A DNA stretch of 64,000 nucleotides from an uncultured Phascolarctobacterium sp. (GCA_900545535.1 UQZN01000012.1:30244-94243); one strand, 5' to 3'. Positions 16,719 to 25,426 are shown, numbered from the stretch's first letter. The notes: generated from the sequence alone by a model not told the origin. Numbers and translations are program-made.

Positions 16719-16829
16719 TTACCACAAACCAAGCAACTTCCAATACCCTACTGTAAAAAGATTTTCTTGCCTTTTGCCGTACACAGGGTCCAGTACTATG
16801 CCATTTTTCAATAAAATATTTTTCTACAT
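16719..16829 (-). pseudogene. Amidohydrolase-like N-terminal remnant
   Basis: A strong SD (AAAGGAGG, 8 nt upstream) stands before ATG, but the second codon is TAG. The same frame continues as KNILLKNGIVLDPVYGKR, which is the usual opening of dihydroorotase and adenine-deaminase-type amidohydrolases (ILLKNGxVIDP), then loses similarity and stops at 16719. The reading is a gene whose body has been deleted and whose start has acquired a nonsense codon. It sits 21 nt after ackA, so it was probably co-transcribed. Selenocysteine is not implied, since TAG is not its codon. The family call rests on about 15 residues. Confidence 0.5.
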
Positions 16830-16850
16830 TTTTTCAAGCCTCCTTTGCTT

Positions 16851-18053
16851 TTATCCATATTGTTCAAATAACCGTTTTGTTTCTCTGGCGATCATCAATT
16901 CCTCATTCGTCAAAATCGTCCAAAGTTCTACGTCCGAATCATCCTTGTTGACCTGCGCATCTTCACCCCTGATTTCATTCTTTCGCAAATCAATTTTAGC
17001 GCCGATGACTTCTAAACCATCGCAGATCTTAGCACGCATATAAGGAGAGTTTTCGCCCAGCCCTGCCGTAAAAACGATTGCGTCCAATCCGCCCATAGAT
17101 ACCACGTAACTCCCGATATATTTTTTCACCTGATACGCAAAAACGTCTATCGCCAGCTGCGCCCTGGTATCGCCAAATCTGGCCGCACTTTCCAAATCCC
17201 TGAAATCGCTGGACAGCCCTGACAAACCCAAGATCCCCGATTTACTGTTCAAATACCGGTAAACCTGTTTGCCTGTCATATCCTCCTGTTCCATGATAAA
17301 AGGAATAATAGCGGGATCTATTTCTCCTGATCTGGTACCCATAATCAAACCTTCCAGCGGCGTAAATCCCATACTGGTATCTATCGACCGGCCATACTTT
17401 ACCGCATCCACACTGGCCCCGTTGCCCAGATGACAGGTGATTATTTTCAACTCCTCCAGCGGACGTCCCATTTTCTGCGCCAGTGTATTGGTAACATACT
17501 GATGGGAAATACCATGAAAACCATAACGCCTGATACCATATTTGATATACAGCTCATAGGGCAAGCCATACAAGTACGCTGTTTCCGGCAGCGTCTGGTG
17601 AAATGCGGTATCAAAAACAGCGACCTGTACTACTTGCGGAAACAGTTCCAGACATATTTTGATCCCTTCCAGATTGACTGGATTATGCAGCGGAGCGATC
17701 ATAATACAGGAACTGATCGTTTTGATTACTTCGTCCGTGATCACGACCGCCTCTGTAAATTTTTCGCCGCCATGCACGACCCGATGCCCGATACAATCTA
17801 TTTCACTCAACGAATCGATAACTCCATAATTGGTGTCCGTCAAACTATCTAAAAGCAGTTGGATACCAGTCCTGTGGTCAGGTATGGTATGCTTGACCTC
17901 AATAACATATTCCTGTTTGCCCTGCAACTTTAACCGGCTGCCGTCCATACCAATCCGCTCGATCTGCCCTTTGACAAGCAACTGTTCCGTTTCCATTTCC
18001 AACAGCTGAAATTTGATCGAAGAACTGCCGCAATTGATTACCAAAACCTTCAT
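16851..18053 (-). CDS. ackA: Acetate kinase
   Basis: Reversible acetyl-phosphate + ADP to acetate + ATP, the substrate-level phosphorylation step of fermentation. It is 400 residues of the ASKHA fold. Visible: N-terminal MKVLVINCGSSSIKF, HRVVHGGEKF (about 93-102), FDTAFH (about 148-153), RRYGFHGISH (about 174-183), HLGNGASV (about 207-214), GTRSGEIDP and GLGENSP near the end. Full length and intact. No pta gene is adjacent. SD CAGGAG is 10 nt upstream of ATG. Confidence 0.98.
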   Translation of the reverse strand: MKVLVINCGSSSIKFQLLEMETEQLLVKGQIERIGMDGSRLKLQGKQEYVIEVKHTIPDHRTGIQLLLDSLTDTNYGVIDSLSEIDCIGHRVVHGGEKFTEAVVITDEVIKTISSCIMIAPLHNPVNLEGIKICLELFPQVVQVAVFDTAFHQTLPETAYLYGLPYELYIKYGIRRYGFHGISHQYVTNTLAQKMGRPLEELKIITCHLGNGASVDAVKYGRSIDTSMGFTPLEGLIMGTRSGEIDPAIIPFIMEQEDMTGKQVYRYLNSKSGILGLSGLSSDFRDLESAARFGDTRAQLAIDVFAYQVKKYIGSYVVSMGGLDAIVFTAGLGENSPYMRAKICDGLEVIGAKIDLRKNEIRGEDAQVNKDDSDVELWTILTNEELMIARETKRLFEQYG

Positions 18054-18114
18054 AATATCAACGCTCCTGCCTTTTACAATTCTTTAAATTCATTATATTC
18101 TAAGCCAATTTAAA

Positions 18115-18158
18115 TGAAAAATAGGCAATTTCTATATTGAATATAGAAATTGCCTATT
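18115..18158 (-). terminator. Terminator of the FAD oxidoreductase gene
   Basis: An 18-bp perfect stem (18120-18137 with 18141-18158) with a 3-nt loop and a run of five T on the minus strand. It is 36 nt past the stop at 18194. Confidence 0.92.
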
Positions 18159-18193
18159 GCAGGATTTAAGTTTGTATTATTTTTCTGTAAAGC

Positions 18194-19900
18194 TTACTTC
18201 TTGTCGCCGCTTTCGGTTTCATAAGGCCAGCCGCTCAGGCTGCCTTCCAGGCTTTGTACGTTTTTATAACCCAGCGCCCGCAGCATCGTTTCGCCTTCAT
18301 AACCGCGCAGGTTGATCTGGCAAGAGCAGACCAGTTTCGCCTCTTTATCCGGCAAAACCGTTTCAGCTTCACTGCGCACCTTGCCCAGAGGCAGGTTGAT
18401 GATATTAGCGCAGCCGGCGATACGATTGGCTTTAAATTCACCGGGCGACCGCACATCGACCAGCGTATACTCGCAGTTTTGCCGCAGCTCTTTAAAATCT
18501 TTAGGATTGATGCTGCGCAGTCGTCCGCAGATTTTGTTCAGCAGCACATTGGCCGCAGTCGCTATATTATCGATCGGCCCGTTAAAAGGCGGCGCGTAAG
18601 CAAAATCGATATTGCTCAGATCCTCTAAAGTAGCGCCAAAGCTCAGCGCTGTCGCCAGAACATCAACACGTTTATCGACACCGCCGGTACCGACGACCTG
18701 GGCCCCGATGACCTTTTGCGTTTTGACATCTGCCAAAAGCTTCAGCACCAGACGCTGTGCGCCCGGCATATAGCCAAGTCTGTCAAATCCTGGCACTACT
18801 ACCGACTCAAATTCGATACCGGCAGCCCGAGCAGCCCGCTCGTTAAGGCCGGTGCTGCCAGCCTGCCAGTTCAGTATCTGGCAGATACCAGTTCCTAAAA
18901 TACCGGGATATTTAATGCCGTCGCCGCAAATATTGTCGGCGATCACACGGCCATGCTTATTAGCCGTTGAGCCCATAGGCGCAAACATTTTCGCCTTGCT
19001 GACGATGTTAGTATTTTCCGCACAATCGCCGCCCGCATAAATAGCCGGATCACTGGTCTGCAGAGACTCGTTGACCGCGATCGCGCCGCTGGGACCGATC
19101 TCCAGCCCGGCCGCCTTCGCCAGCTCAACATTAGGGCGTACGCCCACAGCAACGATCACCAGCTGCGCCGGGATCGTCCTTTTATCTGTCTTGACCGCGG
19201 TAACACGGCCATTGGCGCCTTCAAAGCCCAGCGTCTTTTCCTGCAGATACAGCCTGATGCCTGCTTTCTCCACCGGCTTTTTCACTAAATCAGCCATTTC
19301 CAGATCCAGCATCTGCGGCAGGATCCTGTCCTGCATCTCCACGATGTTCACTATCAATCCCTGTTTATGGAAAGCTTCGGCCAGCTCCATACCGATCAGG
19401 CCAGCGCCGACGATGACCACGTCCGTCACCTTGTATTCCTGCATCTCCGCCTTGACCTGTAAGGTTTCCCACGGGAACCAGAAATTATGGATACCGCCCA
19501 GGTCAGCGCCCGGCAGCGGCAAATTTACAGGTGTCGAACCAGTGCCCAGTACCAGCACGTCGTACTGCATTTCTTTTACAGTACCGTCAGCCTTGTCCAA
19601 AACTGTTACCGTTTTTCTGGCACGGTCTATTTTCTGCGCCTCATGTCCTGTCAGCACGTCGAAGCCCTTGACCTTTTTAAAAAATTCCGCATCACGGGCA
19701 AATCCCTGCGGCGTATGGGTAAAGCTGGTAAAATCCTCTACATCGCCGCCGATATAATACGGAAAGCCACAGGCGCCGTAGCTGACCTGCTGACCCCGTT
19801 CCAAAACAGTGATTTCCGCATCCTTATCTCTGCGGCGCAAACGTGAAGCTGTTTTCATGCCGGCAGCAACACCGCCGATGATCAATACCTTTTTAGCCAT
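18194..19900 (-). CDS. FAD-dependent pyridine nucleotide-disulfide oxidoreductase with C-terminal rhodanese domain (CoA-disulfide reductase-like)
   Basis: A 568-residue flavoenzyme. FAD-binding GGVAAGMKTASRLRR (10-24); the active-site Cys of the CoADR/Nox family in YGACGFPYYIGG (about 41-52); NAD(P)-binding GAGLIGMELAEAF (about 165-177); second FAD motif IYAGGDCAE (about 290); dimerisation domain to about 450. The rhodanese domain (about 470-560) carries a cysteine in VCSCQINLRGYEG. This matches CoADR-RHD proteins that reduce CoA disulfide or per- and polysulfide. Start at 19900 by AAGGAG 8 nt upstream. It has its own promoter and terminator. Role: thiol or sulfane-sulfur redox balance. Confidence 0.9.
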   Translation of the reverse strand: MAKKVLIIGGVAAGMKTASRLRRRDKDAEITVLERGQQVSYGACGFPYYIGGDVEDFTSFTHTPQGFARDAEFFKKVKGFDVLTGHEAQKIDRARKTVTVLDKADGTVKEMQYDVLVLGTGSTPVNLPLPGADLGGIHNFWFPWETLQVKAEMQEYKVTDVVIVGAGLIGMELAEAFHKQGLIVNIVEMQDRILPQMLDLEMADLVKKPVEKAGIRLYLQEKTLGFEGANGRVTAVKTDKRTIPAQLVIVAVGVRPNVELAKAAGLEIGPSGAIAVNESLQTSDPAIYAGGDCAENTNIVSKAKMFAPMGSTANKHGRVIADNICGDGIKYPGILGTGICQILNWQAGSTGLNERAARAAGIEFESVVVPGFDRLGYMPGAQRLVLKLLADVKTQKVIGAQVVGTGGVDKRVDVLATALSFGATLEDLSNIDFAYAPPFNGPIDNIATAANVLLNKICGRLRSINPKDFKELRQNCEYTLVDVRSPGEFKANRIAGCANIINLPLGKVRSEAETVLPDKEAKLVCSCQINLRGYEGETMLRALGYKNVQSLEGSLSGWPYETESGDKK

Positions 19901-19942
19901 TGCGATCGCTCCTTCCAAAGTAAAAATTTACCTTATATATTC

Positions 19943-19971
19943 ATTATATACGCAAACAGGGCTGCGTTCAA
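19943..19971 (-). promoter_or_regulatory. Promoter of the FAD-rhodanese gene
   Basis: -35 TTGAAC (19966-19971), 17-nt spacer, -10 TATAAT (19943-19948) on the minus strand. The -35 and spacer lie inside a GC-rich hairpin (19952-19993). Confidence 0.72.
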
Positions 19972-19993
19972 TGAACACAGCCCCGTTTGCAAA
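19952..19993. other. Hairpin between clpB and the FAD-rhodanese gene, overlapping a promoter
   Basis: Arms GCAAAC-GGGCTG and CAGCCC-GTTTGC pair around a loop containing GTTCA and TGAAC. On the minus strand the T-run comes before, not after, the stem. It may still stall clpB transcription, and it carries the downstream promoter -35. Confidence 0.5.
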
Positions 19994-20014
19994 AAATCTT
20001 TACTTACTAAATGC

Positions 20015-22564
20015 TCAGACAGTCCGTTCTATATCGATAGCGCCGTTTTTCAGCACTACGCGAACAGTTTCGCCACTCTTAATCTCGCCGCTGACGATCT
20101 TCTTACCCAAAAGGTTTTCGACCGTGTGCACGATCAACCGTTTCAGAGGCCGCGCACCAAAGGCAGGATCAAAACCGGTTTCCGCCAGATAGGCAACAGC
20201 CTCGTCGCTGTAGGTCAGTGTCAGATCAAGCTGTTTTTCCAATCTTTCGTCAAGTTCCTTCAAAATCATTTTCACGATATCGTGGATCTGCTCTTTCTCC
20301 AATGCCTTAAAGACCACGATATCATCGACACGGTTCAAAAATTCCGGACGGAAGAACTGCATCAGCATGCTTTGTACTTCCTCGCGGGAGATCTGCCCCT
20401 GCTTCTTCATGATCTCAGCCGAGCCCAGATTACTGGTCATAATGATCAGCGTATTCTTAAAGTCAACGTTACGTCCCTGACCGTCAGTCAGACGGCCATC
20501 GTCCAATACCTGCAGCAATACGTTGAAGACATCGGCATGCGCTTTTTCGATCTCGTCCAGCAAAATTACCGAATACGGATGGCGGCGTACAGCCTCAGTC
20601 AGCTGACCACCTTCATCGTAACCAACATAGCCCGGAGGCGCACCGATCAGACGGGAAACGGTATGCTTCTCCATATATTCGCTCATATCGATACGAATCA
20701 TATTACGCTCGTCGTCAAACAAAATCTCGGCCAGCGCCTTCGCCAGCTCCGTCTTGCCGACACCGGTAGGCCCCAGGAAAATAAAGGAACCGATCGGCCG
20801 GCTGGGGTCTTTGATCCCAGCACGGGCACGCACAACTGCCTCGCTGACCGCTTTAACAGCGTCGTCCTGGCCAACGACCCGCTGATGCAGGATATCCTCC
20901 AAACGCACCAGTTTTTCACGTTCGCCGCCGCTCAGCCGGGATACCGGGATCCCCGTCCAGGTGCTGACGACCTTGGCGATATCTTCCTCGTCAACCTCTT
21001 CCTTCAGCAATACGTTGTCGTTAGTATTTTTATTATGGGCCTCCACTTCGGCCAATTCTTTTTCCAACGCCGGCAAACGGCCATACTTCAATTCTGCCAG
21101 TTTATTCAGATCATAGCCGCGCTCAGCACTTTCCATTTCCTGTTTTACGGCGTCGATTTCTTTCTTTACCTCGCGCACACGGGCGATAGAAGCCTTTTCA
21201 GCATCCCAGCGTTTGACCAGCGCTTCGTTTTCCTTCCGCAGTTCGGCCAGTTCTTCTTCGATCTTCGCCAGACGATCCTTAGACTGCTCGTCCTGCTCTT
21301 TCCCCAAAGCCTGAGCTTCGATCTCCAGCTGCAGGATACGGCGCTTACTCTCGTCCAGCTCGGCCGGCAGCGAATCGATCTCCGTCCGCAGACGGGCAGC
21401 CGCCTCGTCCACCAGGTCGATAGCCTTATCCGGCAGGAAACGGTCATTAATATAACGGTTACTCAAAACAGCAGCAGCTACCAGCGCCGCGTCTTTGATC
21501 CGTACGCCGTGATGCACTTCATAACGCTCTTTCAGGCCACGCAGGATCGAAATCGTATCCTCAACACCCGGCTGCTTGACCATTACCGGTTGGAAACGCC
21601 GTTCCAGAGCGCTGTCTTTTTCGATATACTTACGGTATTCATTCAGCGTCGTTGCCCCGATACAACGCAGCTCGCCGCGGGCCAGCATCGGTTTCAGGAT
21701 ATTGCCAGCGTCCATTGCGCCTTCGGCAGCGCCGGCGCCGACCACCGTATGCAGTTCGTCGATAAACATAATGATCTGCCCGGCAGAATCAGAAATCACC
21801 TTCAGCACCTTTTTCAGACGCTCTTCAAACTCGCCCCGGTATTTGGCGCCTGCTACCAGTGCCGCCAGATCCAGAGCATACAGCGTCTTGTTCTTCAGAT
21901 TTTCCGGTACGTCGCCGGCCACGATACGCCGTGCCAAACCTTCGGCGATAGCAGTTTTACCAACGCCAGGTTCGCCTATCAGCACCGGATTGTTTTTCTT
22001 GCGGCGCGACAGGATCTCGATCACACGGCGGATCTCCTCATCACGGCCGATAACCGGATCCAGCTTACCGTCCATAGCCTTGGCAGTCAGATCCTGACCA
22101 TATTTTTCCAGGGTCTGTTTACTTTCTTCGTCAGCCTGTCCGTTAGTGTAAGCCATATATAGCCCTTCTGCTTTTTTCTTATCGATACCGTATTTTTTAA
22201 GCAGAGACACAGTATCACTGTCACCATCGCTGGCTAAAGCCGCTACCAAATGACCGATGTTGACCTCGCCCTGACCGGCAGCCTGTGCCGCCAGACCAAT
22301 CACACGGGCCAAAGCCGTACTCATCGTCAGCTGACGGTCCTGTCCTTTGACAGAAGGTATCCGCTGCATCAGCGCCTTGGCTTCCTGCGCAAAAGTTTTT
22401 TCATCAGCCTTGACATTGGCCAGCAAAAACTTAAAAAAGCCCTCGCTGCTGCTCAAGGCCACTAAAAGATGCGCACAGGCCAGCTCCTGCTGATAATTCA
22501 TTACAGCCTGCTGCTGTGCGGCTTCTAAAATACTTTTTACTTCTTCACTGTAGCGTTCTTGCAT
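20015..22564 (-). CDS. clpB: ATP-dependent chaperone ClpB
   Basis: An 849-residue AAA+ disaggregase that works with DnaK to rescue aggregated proteins. Clp N-domain (1-145); NBD1 with Walker A GEPGVGKTA (about 205-213) and Walker B IMFIDELH; a long coiled-coil M-domain (about 405-520), which separates ClpB from ClpA/C; NBD2 with Walker A GPTGVGKTELAKAL (about 600-613) and VILLDEIEKAH; C-terminal D2-small. No ClpP-loop motif. ATG at 22564, 9 nt after AGGAGG. No CIRCE-type repeat is seen in the 180 bp upstream. Confidence 0.97.
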   Translation of the reverse strand: MQERYSEEVKSILEAAQQQAVMNYQQELACAHLLVALSSSEGFFKFLLANVKADEKTFAQEAKALMQRIPSVKGQDRQLTMSTALARVIGLAAQAAGQGEVNIGHLVAALASDGDSDTVSLLKKYGIDKKKAEGLYMAYTNGQADEESKQTLEKYGQDLTAKAMDGKLDPVIGRDEEIRRVIEILSRRKKNNPVLIGEPGVGKTAIAEGLARRIVAGDVPENLKNKTLYALDLAALVAGAKYRGEFEERLKKVLKVISDSAGQIIMFIDELHTVVGAGAAEGAMDAGNILKPMLARGELRCIGATTLNEYRKYIEKDSALERRFQPVMVKQPGVEDTISILRGLKERYEVHHGVRIKDAALVAAAVLSNRYINDRFLPDKAIDLVDEAAARLRTEIDSLPAELDESKRRILQLEIEAQALGKEQDEQSKDRLAKIEEELAELRKENEALVKRWDAEKASIARVREVKKEIDAVKQEMESAERGYDLNKLAELKYGRLPALEKELAEVEAHNKNTNDNVLLKEEVDEEDIAKVVSTWTGIPVSRLSGGEREKLVRLEDILHQRVVGQDDAVKAVSEAVVRARAGIKDPSRPIGSFIFLGPTGVGKTELAKALAEILFDDERNMIRIDMSEYMEKHTVSRLIGAPPGYVGYDEGGQLTEAVRRHPYSVILLDEIEKAHADVFNVLLQVLDDGRLTDGQGRNVDFKNTLIIMTSNLGSAEIMKKQGQISREEVQSMLMQFFRPEFLNRVDDIVVFKALEKEQIHDIVKMILKELDERLEKQLDLTLTYSDEAVAYLAETGFDPAFGARPLKRLIVHTVENLLGKKIVSGEIKSGETVRVVLKNGAIDIERTV

Positions 22565-22760
22565 AGCGCTACACCTCCTGACTATCATCAAATTTTAATC
22601 TTTTAACTTGTTTTTACAGAAATTTTTTTATCGTCACGCAGGGAAACTAAACTCTGCGGCGAATACAAAAAATAAGTATTGCACTGATTGCAACAGCTGT
22701 CACTCTCACAGCCGCGGCAGCTGCGACCCAACTATAAAAAATCATTATATGGAGGCAAGT

Positions 22761-23819
22761 ATGAATACATCCATGATCGTTTACCGACTGTTCGACGTGG
22801 CCGACGAAATCAATCTGGATCTTGTGCAGGCCCTATGGACAAGCCGTAACAAGATCGCATCCCGTTTACGTCTCGACAGGATCTCTACAAAATCCATCAC
22901 CTTTAAAGATCCGCCGGTTTTGGTCGAACTTGGCTCCCACGAAATGGAGCTGGGCGGCAAAACCTATCTGGCTGAAATCAAAGCCCGCATTTTTGACCTG
23001 GGCGTTATCAGCCTGATCCTGCGCATTCCCTTCGAAGACGACGTTACCTACGACGAATATCTCGATATGGCCATCGTCAGCGAAAATATGCCCGAAGACG
23101 AGATCCGCAGTTATCTGGACGCCGTCCTCGAAACTATCCGTCCCGCCTGCTCCAACGCGCGCGTTTCGGACTTTGACGAAGACTTTGTCGTTTATTACTT
23201 CCAGGAAAAACGGTCCGACTGGGATCTGGTCCCCTTACTCCTAAAAGACCGTACGCCTGTCAGCCAGCAGACCCGCCGGGAAACGCTGGAAAACAGCTTC
23301 TCCTACGCCGACGACGTTACATATCTGGCCTGGGATTCGGCAGTTGTCTACGATCCCAGCGGCAGCCTTGACGTGCCCGACCTGCTGGAATTTGCCAACG
23401 CGCAGTTTTTAGAGCTGCGTTATTATGACAACGCCCTCAACAACGCCATCGACAAAACCTATGACGAGCTGGAAGAAGCTAACATGACCAGCAAGGCCAC
23501 CCGCCTGGAGAGCTATCGCCAGATCCGCGGCAACCTGATGGAGCTGATGGCCGATGTCAGCAGCCTGACCAGTAACATCAACAATGCCCTGCAGGTCACC
23601 GAAGATATCTTCTACGCCCGCATCTACACCCGTTATCTGTCCCTGCTGCGCGCTTCCGTCTGGAAGGACAACATCGAAAATAAAATCCATGTTATCCAAC
23701 GCAGCTACACGCTGCTCAACGAAGAAGTATCCATGTACCGCTTCGAGCTGCTGGGGCTTTTTGCCATGGGACTTTTGGGACTGATATTTTTGACCAACCT
23801 CTATATCGCCTTTAAATAA
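22761..23819 (+). CDS. Uncharacterised protein with C-terminal transmembrane anchor (RMND1/DUF155-like layout)
   Basis: A 352-residue acidic protein. The soluble N-terminal part (1-300) ends in a long helical region (about 225-320, including LESYRQIRGNLMELMADVSS), followed by one or two C-terminal hydrophobic helices (LLGLFAMGLLGLIFLTNLYIAF). The overall plan, and the YARIYTRYLSLLRASVW segment before the membrane anchor, resemble the DUF155/RMND1 group, but no motif is decisive. SD GGAGG lies 5 nt before ATG; 51 upstream open codons have no start signal. It is divergent from clpB and ends 170 nt before lrgA. The composition is GC-richer than its neighbours by eye. Confidence 0.75.
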   Translation: MNTSMIVYRLFDVADEINLDLVQALWTSRNKIASRLRLDRISTKSITFKDPPVLVELGSHEMELGGKTYLAEIKARIFDLGVISLILRIPFEDDVTYDEYLDMAIVSENMPEDEIRSYLDAVLETIRPACSNARVSDFDEDFVVYYFQEKRSDWDLVPLLLKDRTPVSQQTRRETLENSFSYADDVTYLAWDSAVVYDPSGSLDVPDLLEFANAQFLELRYYDNALNNAIDKTYDELEEANMTSKATRLESYRQIRGNLMELMADVSSLTSNINNALQVTEDIFYARIYTRYLSLLRASVWKDNIENKIHVIQRSYTLLNEEVSMYRFELLGLFAMGLLGLIFLTNLYIAFK

Positions 23820-23925
23820 GGTAATTTTCAAGGAAGCTGGCACTGCCGGCTTCCTTAATTTTTATTATAAGCGCCAAAAGTCAAAAAGTCAAATATTTTT
23901 ATTATTATTTTAATTCGGCATAATC

Positions 23926-23953
23926 TTGACAATCATCTGCACAATAGTACAAT
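23926..23953 (+). promoter_or_regulatory. Promoter of lrgAB
   Basis: -35 TTGACA (23926-23931), 16-nt spacer, -10 TACAAT (23948-23953), 37 nt before the lrgA start. Confidence 0.7.
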
Positions 23954-23990
23954 AGTAGTTATTCCAAATTATAGATTGAGGGGAATTATT

Positions 23991-24359
23991 ATGACACCTG
24001 GTTCTATCTTACGTGGTACAGCTATTTTATTGGCTCTGCAATGGGTCAGTGTTTTATTTCTACAGGCGCTGCACATCGCTTTTCCTCCGGCGCTGCTGGG
24101 CATGATCCTGTTGGCAGTCTTACTTTTGACCGGCGTTATCCGCGAACAAAGCGTTGAAGACGCCTGCACCATACTTATCGAAAAAATGGGTATGTTGTTT
24201 TTACCGGCCGGCATCAGTATGCTGCTTTATCTGGATATCATCAAAGCGGAAAGTATAGCCATTTTTGTCACTATCATCGTCAGCAGCCTGATCATTTTAG
24301 TTACTACAACAGCTTTTGTCGAGCTGCTTTCACGGCCTAGAAAAGGAGGTAAAAACTGA
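23991..24359 (+). CDS. lrgA: CidA/LrgA-family membrane protein
   Basis: A 122-residue holin-like protein with four hydrophobic segments. Family features include FPPALLGMILLAVLLLTG (helix 2, about 28-45) and the FLPAGISML motif (about 71-79). In Firmicutes LrgA works with LrgB; the pair is linked to murein hydrolase control and, in Bacillus and Streptococcus, pyruvate transport. The start at ATG 23991 is 7 nt after GAGGGG. It overlaps lrgB by one base (TGATG), so the two are translationally coupled. Confidence 0.9.
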   Translation: MTPGSILRGTAILLALQWVSVLFLQALHIAFPPALLGMILLAVLLLTGVIREQSVEDACTILIEKMGMLFLPAGISMLLYLDIIKAESIAIFVTIIVSSLIILVTTTAFVELLSRPRKGGKN

Positions 24360-25075
24360 TGCTGTTTCCCGAAGCTTTGCTCAATTCACCCATGTTCGGC
24401 ATTGGTCTCACCATCATTGTTTATGTTTTCTGCGAGTTGCTCGTCAACCGCCTGGAACTCAACATCATTCCGCCTTTTGTGCTGGCCTGCCCCATCATCA
24501 TGGGCATCATCTATTTTCAGGCGCCTCATATCACTTACGAGCAATACGCCTCCGGCGCCAGTTTTATCAACTTTCTTCTGGGACCGGCTACAGTAGCTCT
24601 GGCTCTGCCGTTGTACCGCAACCGCAAAACCTTAAAAGCCAACTTTTTTATCATTGTCAGCGGCGTGCTTGTCGCTACCACCGTTGGCATCACAGCCATT
24701 TTTATCTGCGGCACTCTGTTCGGTGCCAGCCAGCAAGTGTTGCTCTCGCTGGTTCCTAAGTCGGTAACTACGCCTATCGCCATGGATATTTCCAACGTCA
24801 TCGGCGGTATCCCCTCCTTAACGGCAGCCTGCGTCATCTTCACCGGTATGTTCGGCTCCACCTTCAATCATAAGATCCTTGAGCTGCTGGGCTTTAAAAA
24901 CGATATCGCCATCGGTCTGGCCATCGGTGCCTCCAGCCATGGCCTGGGCACCAGCGCCTGCGTCAATAAAAGTGCAGTCCAGCTGGCTATCGGCGGCGTT
25001 GCTATTGGACTTACCGGTATCGCTACTTCTATTTTAGCGCCGCTGCTGCTGCCTCTGCTGACTAAATTGTCTTGA
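24359..25075 (+). CDS. lrgB: LrgB/CidB-family membrane protein
   Basis: A 238-residue protein of about seven transmembrane helices. Family motifs: PPFVLACPIIMGIIYF (about 38-53), FLLGPATVALALPLY (about 72-86), SVTTPIAMDIS (about 138-148) and SSHGLGTSACV (about 193-203). Partner of LrgA in a probable pyruvate-related transporter or autolysis-control pair. AGGAGG lies 8 nt before the ATG inside lrgA. A strong terminator follows. No LytSR two-component genes are next to it. Confidence 0.93.
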   Translation: MLFPEALLNSPMFGIGLTIIVYVFCELLVNRLELNIIPPFVLACPIIMGIIYFQAPHITYEQYASGASFINFLLGPATVALALPLYRNRKTLKANFFIIVSGVLVATTVGITAIFICGTLFGASQQVLLSLVPKSVTTPIAMDISNVIGGIPSLTAACVIFTGMFGSTFNHKILELLGFKNDIAIGLAIGASSHGLGTSACVNKSAVQLAIGGVAIGLTGIATSILAPLLLPLLTKLS

Positions 25076-25096
25076 ATAAAGCTTTAATTATTTAAG

Positions 25097-25145
25097 AAAT
25101 AGAAAGTCCATTCCTCAAATGAGGAATGGACTTTCTATTTTTGCA
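25097..25145 (+). terminator. Terminator of lrgAB
   Basis: A 20-bp perfect stem (25097-25116 with 25121-25140) with a 4-nt loop, ending in TTT on the plus strand. It is 21 nt past the lrgB stop. Confidence 0.9.
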
Positions 25146-25163
25146 TGTCATTGCAAATATCCA

Positions 25164-25198
25164 TAAAAAAGCAGAAGCACTTATAAGTACTTCTGCTT
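25164..25198 (-). terminator. Terminator for the DASS-transporter transcript
   Basis: Stem 25169-25182 with 25185-25198. The single mismatch is a G-T wobble only when read on the minus strand, and six T follow on that strand, so it belongs to minus-strand transcription ending after the tiny ORF at 25281. Confidence 0.75.
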
Positions 25199-25280
25199 CA
25201 GTGAAAGATTACCTTACGCGCTTTCTCAGTTGGTTCTAATTAGTCGAAAAAGCCGCGCTTACGAATTTTAATTGTTAAAA

Positions 25281-25355
25281 TCAACTTTTAACCAGCCACC
25301 AGCAAGTAGAGAAAATAATTGCAACAATACCACCTGCAATAGCTTCTGCTCCCAT
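25281..25355 (-). CDS. Tiny hydrophobic ORF downstream of the DASS transporter
   Basis: A 24-residue single-helix peptide (MGAEAIAGGIVAIIFS then TCWWLVKS). AAGGTG lies 8-10 nt before the ATG; an in-frame GTG at 25376 would add seven residues. A -1 shift at the AAAA run near 25287 would extend it to a basic tail ending IRKRGFFD with a stop at 25240, which looks like a natural membrane-protein C-terminus. It lies between a hairpin after the transporter gene and the transcript terminator. Plausibly a small accessory subunit of the transporter; no family is recognised. Confidence 0.5.
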   Translation of the reverse strand: MGAEAIAGGIVAIIFSTCWWLVKS

Positions 25356-25397
25356 ACCAGTCACACCTTCTTTCACTTTAAATCCCGGGTAAACTGG

Positions 25398-25426
25398 CAG
25401 GAATGCCACTCAAAAAGCATTCCTGC
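25398..25426 (-). other. Intergenic hairpin after the DASS gene
   Basis: Stem CAGGAATGC (25398-25406) with GCATTCCTG (25418-25426). No T-run follows on the minus strand, so it looks like a processing or stabilising hairpin rather than a full terminator. Confidence 0.6.

Noticed and set aside
16719..16829. Recoding of the ATG-TAG start behind ackA (selenocysteine or pyrrolysine)
   Set aside because: Selenocysteine uses TGA. Pyrrolysine uses TAG but is unexpected here, and the rest of the frame decays within about 20 codons. A remnant explains it better.
20126..22162. 678-codon open frame on the plus strand
   Set aside because: It is the exact antisense of clpB, has no SD and no domain similarity. 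Long antisense frames arise from codon bias in GC-rich genes.
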